From positions 1 to 64,000 of the forward strand of contig JAPPMU010000068.1 of assembly GCA_028873965.1 (NCBI GenBank): DNA of 64,000 bases, given 5' to 3'. This document shows positions 8,453-16,041 of this stretch, piece by piece; within the stretch, counting starts at the first letter, position 1, and the number at the start of each line of letters is the position of its first letter. The notes below the pieces were generated by a model that saw only the letters and a program-made list of their open reading frames with translations, was not told the origin of the DNA and ran no database searches. This DNA is from Chloroflexota bacterium. GTDB taxonomy: Bacteria; Chloroflexota; Dehalococcoidia; Lucifugimonadales; UBA3495. The position numbers and the translations under genes are program-made.

Positions 8453-8944
8453 ATGACCCAGCAAACGGAGCAAGTTGCCACGAAGTCGCCGGCGATGACC
8501 AAGCCGCTGGAGGGCGTGCCGCTGCCCGACCTGGAACGCGTGCCGGACTACGAGCGCGGCTTCTGGGAAGGCACACGGGCCGGCGAGCTGCGCATCCAGA
8601 GGTGCGCGGATTGCGGACGGTTCCGGCACCTGCCTACGCCCATGTGTCCGGAGTGCTCGTCGCTGGAGTACGACTGGACCCCGGTGAGCGGGCGCGGGTT
8701 CGTGTACTCTTTCGTGATCGTGCGGCACCCGGTGCACCCAGCCATCCGGGAAAAGGAGCAGACGCCCTACAACATCTGCATGATCGAGTTGGAGGAGCAG
8801 GAAGGTCTGCGCATTTGCAGCAACGTGCTGCAGGTCGCGCCCGAGGACATCTGCATCGACATGCCGGTGCAGGTGACTTTCGTGCCGTCGGTGGACAATC
8901 CCGACGTGGTGCTGCCGGTGTTCCTGCCCGCTTCGGAGCAATAG
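8453..8944 (+). CDS. Zn-ribbon/OB-fold protein (DUF35 family), thiolase partner
   Basis: A 163-residue protein with a rubredoxin-like zinc ribbon (Cys51, Cys54, Cys65, Cys68, in CADCGRF...MCPECSS) followed by an OB-fold (GRGFVYSFVIVRHPVHP, YNICMIELEEQEGLRI). Family members such as ChsH2 C-terminal domains bind the acyl-CoA and hold thiolase-fold aldolases in active form. It follows the Cys-less thiolase directly, as in known Ltp2/DUF35 pairs. The N-terminal 20 residues look flexible. Confidence 0.9.
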   Translation: MTQQTEQVATKSPAMTKPLEGVPLPDLERVPDYERGFWEGTRAGELRIQRCADCGRFRHLPTPMCPECSSLEYDWTPVSGRGFVYSFVIVRHPVHPAIREKEQTPYNICMIELEEQEGLRICSNVLQVAPEDICIDMPVQVTFVPSVDNPDVVLPVFLPASEQ

Positions 8945-9001
8945 GCTGCCGGCCCGGGCGGCACGAAATCACGGCAACCGTTTCCAAGGAGAATTAGCGT
9001 C

Positions 9002-10138
9002 ATGGCCAATGCCTTCGGCAAGATAATCGCCAACGTGGAGCGGCTGCACCGGTTGATGGACGAAGAGGGAGTTTCCGCCGTGGTTGCCCGCTCGGGCAAG
9101 AACTTCACCTACTTGGCCGGGTTCGCCTACCCGGGCACGCTGGCACGGCACCTGGAGTTTCCCGACTCGCCCCGTGAGGTGCTGCTGGTATGGCCGCGCA
9201 CGGGCGAGCCGGTGATGGTGCTGAACTCCTACGCCGCGCCCCTGGCACGCCGGGACTCGTGGCTGGAAAACATCGAGGTCGTCGACGACTACGCCGAGTC
9301 TCCCTACGAGCGAGCCGCCGCCGTGCTGCGGAACCTGGGACTGGCCGGGGAGACCATCGGGTTCGAAAAGAGCTACGTCAGCGCCAACCGCTGGGAGGAG
9401 ATCGGCCGGCTGCTGCCCCGGGCGTGCATCGTGGACAGCACCGAGCTGATGGACCGGGTGCGCTGGATCAAAACCCCCGAGGAGGTGGCGGCCCTGGAGG
9501 CCGGCGCCAGGATGCTGGACGAGGCGTACCTGGAGGTGCTGCCCACGGTGCGGCCCGGCGACACGGAACGACTGGTGCACAGCCGCATCGTCGAAAGCTG
9601 CCTGCGTCGGGGCGCCAACTGGGTCCACGGCATCCTCAACTCCAGCCGCAACACCGTGGGCTACGGCGGCGAGAGTGATCTGGCCTTCGAGGCCGGAGAC
9701 ATCATCCGCAACGATTACGTGGCCTACCTCAACGGCTATCCCGGCCACCAGTCGCGCACCGTCTGCGTGGGCGCGCCCTCAGACGAGCAGAAGGCGACCT
9801 ACCGGGTGGTGCGGGACATCTACCGCGCCACCATCGACCAGTGCGTCCCCGGCGCGCGCACGGCGGACATCTACCACTTCGCCAACGACGCCTTCCACGA
9901 GGCCGGCTTCGAGGGCAACGTGGCCCTGGCCGGCCACGGCGTGGGCGCGTGGTGGCACCAGCAGGAGCCGTACATGGTGCCGTCCAGCGAGCGGGTCCTG
10001 GAGGAGGGCATGGTGGTGGCCCTGGAGCCGCACATCGGCCCCTGCTGGCACCTACAGGACATGGTCCTGGTCACCAACGGCGCGCCCCGCCTGCTGTCGC
10101 CGCTGATGGGGACGGATGAGATGCTGGTGTCGGGTTAG
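9002..10138 (+). CDS. M24 (creatinase/Xaa-Pro peptidase fold) protein with altered metal site
   Basis: A 378-residue protein: N-terminal creatinase-like domain (about 1-150) and C-terminal pita-bread M24 domain. Placing the five metal ligands by motif and spacing gives Asp238, His249, His312, Glu342 and Gln352. The second Asp is replaced by His (GYPGHQSRT) and the final Glu by Gln (HLQDMVLVT), whereas GHGVG and ALEPHIG are intact. It is probably not an ordinary dinuclear Mn/Co aminopeptidase; M24 members with altered ligands, such as creatinase, do other C-N chemistry. The ATG follows AAGGAG. It ends the CoA-transferase/thiolase/OB-fold operon, suggesting it handles an amide or amine product of that pathway. 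Confidence 0.85.
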   Translation: MANAFGKIIANVERLHRLMDEEGVSAVVARSGKNFTYLAGFAYPGTLARHLEFPDSPREVLLVWPRTGEPVMVLNSYAAPLARRDSWLENIEVVDDYAESPYERAAAVLRNLGLAGETIGFEKSYVSANRWEEIGRLLPRACIVDSTELMDRVRWIKTPEEVAALEAGARMLDEAYLEVLPTVRPGDTERLVHSRIVESCLRRGANWVHGILNSSRNTVGYGGESDLAFEAGDIIRNDYVAYLNGYPGHQSRTVCVGAPSDEQKATYRVVRDIYRATIDQCVPGARTADIYHFANDAFHEAGFEGNVALAGHGVGAWWHQQEPYMVPSSERVLEEGMVVALEPHIGPCWHLQDMVLVTNGAPRLLSPLMGTDEMLVSG

Positions 10139-10202
10139 GGATGATCTTGCTATCCCAGACACCACATGTTTCATTGGCACCTCTACCGTTTTGGGTAAGG
10201 TT

Positions 10203-10339
10203 CCTCATGCGTACCCAGTTTGTCATCGCGAGGAGCAGAGCGACATGCGATCTCGTTGCCGCAGCGACGCCCGTTACCCCAACGAGATTGCCACGCTGCG
10301 CTCGCAATGACAGGTTGCGCCAAGTGGGTACGCATGAGG
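10203..10339. repeat. R1 element with outer arms, copy 2
   Basis: The 137-bp element has outer inverted arms cctcatgcgtaccca (10203) and tgggtacgcatgagg (10325-10339), and inner ends gtcatcgcgaggagc and gctcgcaatgac. It fills most of the 307-bp gap between the M24 gene and the DUF5678-like gene. Confidence 0.85.
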
Positions 10340-10365
10340 GAAGGTACAGCAGGCGCTGAGCTTTT

Positions 10366-10374
10366 TGCTATACT
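10366..10374 (+). promoter_or_regulatory. Extended -10 promoter
   Basis: TGCTATACT forms an extended -10 (TGnTATACT) about 70 bp before the start of the DUF5678-like gene. No convincing -35 is visible. Confidence 0.4.
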
Positions 10375-10445
10375 GCAAATGGACCTTTCATTGCGCTAAT
10401 GTGCGCTTTATCGCGGTCGTGGATACCGTTAGAGGATGTGAAAAG

Positions 10446-10739
10446 ATGCCTGATGCGAGTGTGAATGAGCGAAAAACCTCGGATTGGGTTCCGGCTTCCG
10501 CATCGACGGTCGCACAGATGATCAGGCAGCATGAGGAATTGAGCGCCTGGTTAAGGGGACAGTCGGCGGAGTTGGTGAAAAGTTATCCCGATAAATGGGT
10601 CGGTACAGGTGCGGGCAAGATCTTGGTGTTTGGGGATAAATTGGAGGATGTGGTCGAGCAAATCGAATCCAATGGGGGAAACGAAGGTGGCGTTGTGGTG
10701 AGGTTTTTAAGTTCCCGGCCCAAGGTCATGATCTTGTGA
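10446..10739 (+). CDS. DUF5678-like small protein
   Basis: A 97-residue protein. The segment ELVKSYPDKWVGTGAGKILV followed by FGDKLEDVVEQI resembles DUF5678, short proteins with a YPGKWVA motif often encoded next to retropepsin-like proteases. Here the stop overlaps the GTG start of a retropepsin by 4 nt, so the two are translationally coupled. The ATG at 10446 is preceded by AAAAG. Function unknown. Confidence 0.6.
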   Translation: MPDASVNERKTSDWVPASASTVAQMIRQHEELSAWLRGQSAELVKSYPDKWVGTGAGKILVFGDKLEDVVEQIESNGGNEGGVVVRFLSSRPKVMIL

Positions 10740-11290
10740 TCACGGGGTGGTTCGATTATGGTCACCCGTATCTGACTGGGGTGATTCAAATCCCTGAGTA
10801 CGGGATCGCAGGGCCAATCGATTTTATGGTCGATACGGGCGCAACTTTCACGTGCATTCATCAAAAAGATGGGTTCCTCCTAGCTTTGCCTTATGATCGC
10901 TTGGGTGGGGAGGTTTGCGTTGATTCTGGTGGTGGAAAGGTAAAGAGGTGGACAGTAACCGCGGTAGTGTCGTTTCGTGACGATGATCATTTACCCGTGT
11001 ACCGGTACGAGATTCCAGTGCTCGTCGCTCCATATGGTGAGGTCAGCAACGACTTGCCGTCAGTTCTTGGGCAAGATGTTCTAGGACGCTGGAAGATGGT
11101 TCATGACAGGCCGAGTGGCAAGTTGGAGTTCGAAGTGCATTCGGCGGACAGCACGGATGTTGACGACGATCGACGCGTTGGCGACCCGTTTGCGTTTCCT
11201 TTTTCCAGCCCAGCCTGCCGAGTGAGCCATCCTACATACTCCCGCCCTATCACCCCTCCACCTCCGCCAGGAAGCCCAGCACGCGCTTGA
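10736..11290 (+). CDS. Retropepsin-like aspartic protease
   Basis: A 184-residue protein with the retropepsin active-site motif MVDTGATFT (Asp33) and the second hallmark LPSVLGQDVLGRW near residue 108, matching the ILGxDxL strand of single-domain aspartic proteases that act as dimers. The GTG start overlaps the upstream stop. The C-terminal 35 residues are Pro/Ser-rich and probably disordered. They extend 41 bp into the 3' end of the convergent hydrolase gene, so the tail may be a late extension. No signal peptide; target unknown. Confidence 0.75.
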   Translation: MITGWFDYGHPYLTGVIQIPEYGIAGPIDFMVDTGATFTCIHQKDGFLLALPYDRLGGEVCVDSGGGKVKRWTVTAVVSFRDDDHLPVYRYEIPVLVAPYGEVSNDLPSVLGQDVLGRWKMVHDRPSGKLEFEVHSADSTDVDDDRRVGDPFAFPFSSPACRVSHPTYSRPITPPPPPGSPARA

Positions 11291-12062
11291 CGTACTTCTC
11301 CGGCTCCTCGCTGTGGGGGCGGACTTCGGCCCAGCGGCAGTTGGGGACCAGGCGGTGGACGGCCTCGGCCAGGCCGCGGGGATGTACGTCGTTGTTGCCC
11401 GGCATGACCATGGCCGGGACGGACACGCTCTTCAGCGCCTTCTCGGTCATGCCCAGGGTCAGGTAGGGGCCGTCGAACAGGGCGTAGATGGTATCCCGCA
11501 TCACCTGGATGAAGTCCTCGGTGTCCATGGACTCCAGCGACTTCCGGTAGTCGGCGTCGGTCTGAGCCAGCTCGGGACTGAAGGGAGAGAAACGGTCGTC
11601 GGGGTCGAAAGCGTCCACGATCTCGGCGATACTGCGGTTCTCGGCCCAGTCCATGCTCTTGAACAGCTTGGCCGCCAGGTAGGCGTCGCAGATGACGCCG
11701 CCGGCGATGTTCGAGGGGAAGATGGCGCGCACTCGCTCCGGACGGCGCACGGCGCAGCCCAGGGAGATGGCCGCTCCGAAGGACCCACCGCCGAGATACG
11801 CCTGCTCGATGCCCAGGGTGTCCATCAGGCCGAACACGTCGTCGCATACCATGTCCCACGTCTGCACCACCATGGGGCTGCGGGACTGGCCGCCGAAGCG
11901 GCGGTCGTACACCACCACCCGGTGTTCCTGGGACAGCGCCTCGACCACCGGCGCGTAGCTGCTGGCGGCGCCCTGCAGTCCGCCCGGGGACAGGATGATG
12001 GGCGGGCCGCTTCCGGTCTCTTCGTAGTAAAGCTCGGCGCCGTTCACTTTCGCAGTTGCCAT
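11250..12062 (-). CDS. Alpha/beta hydrolase
   Basis: A 270-residue alpha/beta-hydrolase-fold enzyme with a complete triad: Ser94 in GGGSFG, Asp225 in PGNNDVHP and His250 in VRPHSEEP. VVVYDRRFGGQSRSP near residue 50 is the typical strand-5 region. The Gly-rich GGSFG elbow with a preceding LGG resembles haloperoxidase/esterase-type members rather than lipases. Cytoplasmic, with no signal peptide. Its 3' end overlaps the convergent retropepsin gene by 41 bp. Substrate unknown; ester, lactone or C-C bond hydrolysis all fit the fold. Confidence 0.85.
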   Translation of the reverse strand: MATAKVNGAELYYEETGSGPPIILSPGGLQGAASSYAPVVEALSQEHRVVVYDRRFGGQSRSPMVVQTWDMVCDDVFGLMDTLGIEQAYLGGGSFGAAISLGCAVRRPERVRAIFPSNIAGGVICDAYLAAKLFKSMDWAENRSIAEIVDAFDPDDRFSPFSPELAQTDADYRKSLESMDTEDFIQVMRDTIYALFDGPYLTLGMTEKALKSVSVPAMVMPGNNDVHPRGLAEAVHRLVPNCRWAEVRPHSEEPEKYVKRVLGFLAEVEG

Positions 12063-12192
12063 GATCCCACCTCCGGAAGGCGTCCCCGTACTGGTACGGG
12101 CTGTGCGCTGATGCTGATCTTGCGCGAAGTATAGACGTGACCGACAGCACGGGCAACGCGCTGCGGGAGTCAGGGTCTTTTCAAAGTCCTCC

Positions 12193-12271
12193 CGTCGTTC
12201 CCGTGAAAGCGGGAACTCAGAACCTCCCTATTGACAGCGGACTCTGGATTCCTGCTTTCGCAGGAATGACG
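12193..12271. repeat. R2 composite palindrome, two arms
   Basis: A left arm (cgttcccgtgaaagcgggaa core, 12193-12221) and a right arm (attcctgctttcgcaggaat core, 12243-12271) lie in opposite orientation around a 21-bp spacer. They occupy the region upstream of the carboxymuconolactone decarboxylase-like gene. Confidence 0.85.
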
Positions 12272-12330
12272 ATTGGATGGCGCGAAGGTTACCGCAGCGA
12301 CTTTGGAAAGGCCCTTTGCGGGAGTTACCG

Positions 12331-12366
12331 CTGCTTGTCCCAACGGCGGCGGTCTGATACAAGTGT
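12331..12366 (+). promoter_or_regulatory. 36-bp shared upstream element, copy A
   Basis: The sequence from ctgcttgtcc to gatacaagtgt matches 33 of 36 bases of the inverted copy at 15583-15618. It contains TTGTCC, 17 bp, then TACAAG with TG one base before (extended -10), so it can be read as a promoter. The CMD gene starts 38 bp downstream. Confidence 0.55.
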
Positions 12367-12404
12367 TTAACCCATGGCCTCCACACACAAATTGGAGACG
12401 AGCA

Positions 12405-13181
12405 ATGAACGATCGTGAGGAACTCCGGCGCAAGGGCGGCGAGATACGGGAGCGACTGCAACATGGCACGTATCCCGTGCGGGAACGGCCCCGGGCGACG
12501 GCCAGCATCCCCGGCCTGAGGAACTTTACCGGCGAGGCCATCTTCGGCGCAGTGTGGTCCCGCCCTGGCCTGGACATCCGCTATCGGATGCTTGCCACTT
12601 TGTCGGTCCTGACCTCGCTCCAGCGCCTTTCGCAGTTTCAGACCTACGTCCACAGCGCGCTGAACCTGGGATTGGGCCCGGAGGAGATCCAGGAGGTGCC
12701 CATCCATTGTTCCCTCTATGCCGGGTTCCCCTCCGCGGTCAATTCCCTGGAACTGGTGCACGAGGCTTTCCGCGAAAGGGGCATCGAGCCACCCCAGACT
12801 GAGGTGCCCGAGGTCAGCCTGGAGGAGATGGAGGCGCGCGGGCGTCAACTCCGTGAGCAGCTCTTCGGGGCTGAGGGACAGGGAGGCTACAACAGCGCCC
12901 TGGAAGACCTGGCGCCGGACCTGCGGGTGCTCACCTACCAGTACGGGTTTGGCGAGATTTTCTTCCGTCCCGGCCTGGACCTGAAATCGCGCGTGGTTTG
13001 CACCACGGCCGCGCTGACGGCGCTGCGGGCCGATGGCCAGTTGCGCAACTTCCTGCGGGCCGGCCCTCGGGTGGGCTTCTCCACGGAGGAAATCGTGGAG
13101 GTGCTGATCCAGACCGGAGGGTACGCCGGCTATCCCGCGGCGTTGAACGCCATTTCCATTGCGGCCGAGGTCTGGAACTGA
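12405..13181 (+). CDS. Carboxymuconolactone decarboxylase-family protein, two CMD domains
   Basis: A 258-residue protein with two AhpD/CMD-like all-helical domains (about 20-120 and 145-255). Each has the RPGLDxxxR...TxxxLTxL start and the ExxExxIxxxxYAGxPxAxN end typical of gamma-carboxymuconolactone decarboxylases; both copies read CSLYAGFPSAVN or TGGYAGYPAALN. The peroxidase CxxC of AhpD is absent, so a decarboxylase or related ring-cleavage role is more likely. The ATG follows GGAG. A tandem CMD protein resembles the internal duplication of larger CMD proteins. Confidence 0.8.
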   Translation: MNDREELRRKGGEIRERLQHGTYPVRERPRATASIPGLRNFTGEAIFGAVWSRPGLDIRYRMLATLSVLTSLQRLSQFQTYVHSALNLGLGPEEIQEVPIHCSLYAGFPSAVNSLELVHEAFRERGIEPPQTEVPEVSLEEMEARGRQLREQLFGAEGQGGYNSALEDLAPDLRVLTYQYGFGEIFFRPGLDLKSRVVCTTAALTALRADGQLRNFLRAGPRVGFSTEEIVEVLIQTGGYAGYPAALNAISIAAEVWN

Positions 13182-13216
13182 GGCAATCGCAGACATTGGG
13201 CTCGTGCAAAGTCATC

Positions 13217-13304
13217 GTCAGAATCAGGATTGCCAAGATTAGATGATTTTCGGGATTTATGAATATCCTGAAAATTTCAAAATCCGGTAAATCCTGATTC
13301 TGAC
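13217..13304. repeat. Palindromic hairpin element R3, copy 2
   Basis: The 88-bp palindrome opens with gtcagaatcaggatt and closes with aatcctgattctgac, a perfect 15-bp inverted repeat. It is related to 465-572 and lies between two plus-strand genes. Confidence 0.8.
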
Positions 13305-13326
13305 AGTTACCGCTGGAGGGACTGCC

Positions 13327-14139
13327 ATGGCCGCCGTTGATTACTCAGTGCTGGACAACCCCGAGACGTCCGCCCATTCTTTCCACCCGTTGCGGGGATG
13401 GACGGAGACGCCTCCTGAAGCGGTGGACTACGGGGTGACGATGCACGACGGGACCACGCTGTCGTGCCGTTTTTTCGCGGTGGGGCGGGAAAACCCCACC
13501 GTGCTGTTTTTCTACGGCGGCGGCGAGAACGTAGCCCGTTACGACGAGATCGCGCCGCACTACAACGGGATCGGCGCAAACTTCTTTGTCGCCGACTACC
13601 GGGGCTTCGGCGCGTCCAGCGGCTCGCCGAGTTTCAACGCCATACTGTCGGACGCCCACGAGGTGCTGGACTGGCTGCAGGAAACCATGCAGGCGCTGCG
13701 GTTCACGGGCCCGCTGTACGTCATGGGGCGCTCCATGGGACGCCACTCCGCCGGGGAGCTGGCCATCACCGCCGGCGACCGGATCAACGGCGTCATCATC
13801 GAGAGCGGGCGGCCCAACCTGGGACGCATTGCCCAGGGGTTGCCGCCGGAGGTGGCGCAGGCGCTGGAGGACGACTACCAGGCCAAGTTCTTTTCCATCG
13901 ACATTCCCGCGCTGGTGATCCACGGCCAGTGGGACGAATCGGCTCCGCTGGCCGACGCAGTGGGTATGTTCAACAAGCTGGAGACCGCCCGCAAGCACCT
14001 GGAGATTATTCCCGGGGCGGGACACAACGACCTGATGTACGTGGGCTCCCAGCAGTACTTCAACGCCATCAAGGGTTTCATGGCCCGGTACGCCAGGCCG
14101 AGCACAGCAATTCCGCCCACCAGCGGCACTGCCGGGTAG
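13327..14139 (+). CDS. Alpha/beta hydrolase (Hydrolase_4-like)
   Basis: A 270-residue alpha/beta hydrolase. The triad is complete: Ser136 in MGRSMGRH, Asp203 in HGQWDESAP and His233 in GAGHNDLM. FFYGGGEN near residue 61 forms the oxyanion segment and VADYRGFGASSG is the strand-5 loop, as in serine aminopeptidase/monoacylglycerol-lipase-like hydrolases. The RBS GGAGGG stands 6 nt before the ATG. No signal peptide. It lies 145 bp downstream of the CMD gene, separated by a palindrome, so it may be an independent unit. Confidence 0.85.
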   Translation: MAAVDYSVLDNPETSAHSFHPLRGWTETPPEAVDYGVTMHDGTTLSCRFFAVGRENPTVLFFYGGGENVARYDEIAPHYNGIGANFFVADYRGFGASSGSPSFNAILSDAHEVLDWLQETMQALRFTGPLYVMGRSMGRHSAGELAITAGDRINGVIIESGRPNLGRIAQGLPPEVAQALEDDYQAKFFSIDIPALVIHGQWDESAPLADAVGMFNKLETARKHLEIIPGAGHNDLMYVGSQQYFNAIKGFMARYARPSTAIPPTSGTAG

Positions 14140-14246
14140 ACAAGCGTCTGAAACATCGCGTGGCGGCGTTTCCACTCAAAGGGTTACGCAGCCCAGCTTG
14201 AGCTGAACCAGGCGGAGCCGGATTGCCGGGATCCGAACGGGACAGC

Positions 14247-15575
14247 CTACGCCGCTTCCGCCGCCAGCGGAGCCCGCCGCTCCGGCCTCCGCGCCAGCGC
14301 CATCAGGACCATGCCCGACGCCTGGGCCGCCGCCGAGAAAAGGATCAGGATGGTGTAGCTGCCGGTCAGGTCGTACACCACGGGACCGATGATCTGGCCC
14401 GCGCCCAGCCCGCCGGCCTCGAAGGGACGCATGGCGCCGGCGATGGCGCCGTAGGAGTTGCGGCCGAAGTAGTCGGCCAGCACCATGTACATCAGCACCT
14501 CCAGCGCGCTGTGGAACAACCCCCAGAACACCCCGTAGGCGTAGGCCGCCGCCAGCGAATTCACCTGGAACAGCCACAGGGTCGCCAGCGCCGACACGCC
14601 CATGGCCGCCACGATGCACCAGCGCGGGGTGAATCTGCCCGCCACCTGCCCCCATACCAGGCTGCTCAACGCCAGGAAGGTGCTGATGCTGAGAACGCCC
14701 GTCGCCTGCGGCGTGGTTAATCCCGCAAACTCGTGCAGGTAGGGAACCAGACTGAATCCCAGGCCGGAACTTCCGCTCACGTTGAGAAAGGCGACTGCCG
14801 AGACCATCCAGAAGGCCCTGGTGCGCATGGCCTCGCGGGACGTCCAGCTCACCTCTTCCCCGGAGCGCGTTGCCGACCCGCGCCCGCCCCGTGCTGCTGC
14901 GGCGCTGCCTGATTGCGCAGTCGCAGATGTCGCCCGGGCGCCGTCCGGCAGCATCCCGATGTCCTCCGGCCGCCGGCGCATGATGACAATCATGGGGAGG
15001 GCCACGAACAGGCTCAAATATCCCATCAGCCGGAAGGCCAACCGCCAGTCGGCCACGAGCGTAATCAGGGAAAACGCCTGGACGATCAGCGCGCCGCTGA
15101 TGGGACGATAGATGCCGGTCAGGGACAACGCGATGTTGCGGCGCCGGTTGAAGAAATTGACCGCCATGGTCCGCGGAACCACGCCGATGAGGAAGGGCTG
15201 GCTCACGGCCCGCCCGATGATCGCGGCGATCATGAATTGCCAGGAACTGGTGACTTCGGCGATCGCCAGCATGGATAGCCCGAGGACAACCGCCCCGATG
15301 GGCATCAGCCACCGGGGCCCGTACCGGTCTGCCAGGCGTCCGGCGAAGGGCGCGAATACACCCGATAGGCCCACCCCGCAGCTGGCGGCCAGGCCGATTT
15401 GCGTTCGAGCCCAACCGGTGTCGTCGATGATGTAGGTCTGCACTCCTCCCAGGACGACGCCGGCCGGCACCGTGGCCACGAACGCCCCGGCGCCCGACAG
15501 GCCGAGCACCAGCCAACCGTAGTAGAAGGGCGTGTTGGGACGCCAGTTGAGAAGAGCCGAAAGAGAGGACGCCAT
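14247..15575 (-). CDS. MFS transporter (monocarboxylate/OFA-like)
   Basis: A 442-residue integral membrane protein with 12 predicted hydrophobic segments, a long central loop around residues 195-230 (Ala/Gly/Ser-rich) and the MFS loop 2-3 motif GRLADRYGPRW near residue 75. The overall pattern fits the oxalate/formate or monocarboxylate branch of the major facilitator superfamily. The ATG at 15575 begins MASSLSALLNWRPNTPFYYG; the first helix follows directly. A 36-bp element resembling a promoter ends only 7 bp before the ATG, so the mRNA may be nearly leaderless. Probable substrate: a small organic anion, by inference. Confidence 0.85.
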   Translation of the reverse strand: MASSLSALLNWRPNTPFYYGWLVLGLSGAGAFVATVPAGVVLGGVQTYIIDDTGWARTQIGLAASCGVGLSGVFAPFAGRLADRYGPRWLMPIGAVVLGLSMLAIAEVTSSWQFMIAAIIGRAVSQPFLIGVVPRTMAVNFFNRRRNIALSLTGIYRPISGALIVQAFSLITLVADWRLAFRLMGYLSLFVALPMIVIMRRRPEDIGMLPDGARATSATAQSGSAAAARGGRGSATRSGEEVSWTSREAMRTRAFWMVSAVAFLNVSGSSGLGFSLVPYLHEFAGLTTPQATGVLSISTFLALSSLVWGQVAGRFTPRWCIVAAMGVSALATLWLFQVNSLAAAYAYGVFWGLFHSALEVLMYMVLADYFGRNSYGAIAGAMRPFEAGGLGAGQIIGPVVYDLTGSYTILILFSAAAQASGMVLMALARRPERRAPLAAEAA

Positions 15576-15582
15576 GCGCCTG

Positions 15583-15618
15583 ACACTTGTATCAGACCGC
15601 CGCCATCGGTACAAGCAG
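15583..15618 (-). promoter_or_regulatory. 36-bp shared upstream element, copy B
   Basis: The inverted counterpart of 12331-12366 (33 of 36 bases identical). On the minus strand it reads TTGTAC, 17 bp, TACAAG with TG one base before. The predicted transcription start falls close to the ATG of the MFS gene. Confidence 0.55.
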
Positions 15619-15635
15619 GCGCCTTGCTCCGCCAG

Positions 15636-15783
15636 CTCACACGTACACAATTTATCATCGCGAGTAGCGCAGCGACGCGGCGATCCCGATGCCGGAGCGG
15701 CGTCGGTTATCTCGACGAGATTGCCACCCCCGCATCAAGTGCGGGTCGCAATGACAGGTCGGGCAAAGTGGGTACGCGTGAGG
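15636..15783. repeat. R1 element with outer arms, copy 3
   Basis: The left arm ctcacacgtacacaattt is degenerate; the right arm tgggtacgcgtgagg (15769-15783) is intact. The inner ends atcatcgcgagtagcgcag and ggtcgcaatgac belong to the R1 family. It is immediately followed by another copy. Confidence 0.8.
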
Positions 15784-15803
15784 CTCCGCGGGGCTTTTGC
15801 AAA

Positions 15804-15907
15804 ATCATTGCGAGGAGCGGAGCGACATGGCAATCCCGTCGATGCAACCGGGATTCCCCGTATGGGTCACGTTACCGGAACGAGATTGCCGCCTGCGCTC
15901 GCAATGA
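15804..15907. repeat. R1 element, copy 4 (no outer arms)
   Basis: It begins with tcattgcgaggagcggagcg and ends with gcgctcgcaatgac. It lies in tandem with copy 3; together they fill most of the 466-bp gap between the MFS gene and the ABC permease gene. Confidence 0.85.
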
Positions 15908-15952
15908 CAAAGACTACTTTGCACCAGCCCCGGGTATCACAAAGGGTCAACG

Positions 15953-16007
15953 AAAAAGGCCGACGCTGTTGGATCAGATTGAGACCCTCCAACAACCGTC
16001 GGCCCTT
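15953..16007 (-). terminator. Rho-independent terminator of ABC cassette 1
   Basis: On the minus strand a long GC-rich stem (arms ggccgacggttgttgg and ccaacagcgtcggcc, one bulge) is followed by a T5 run. It lies 35 bp after the stop of the last permease gene. Confidence 0.85.
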
Positions 16008-16041
16008 GCCGGTTTCGAGGCGAATGTACGCGGTACTACGG

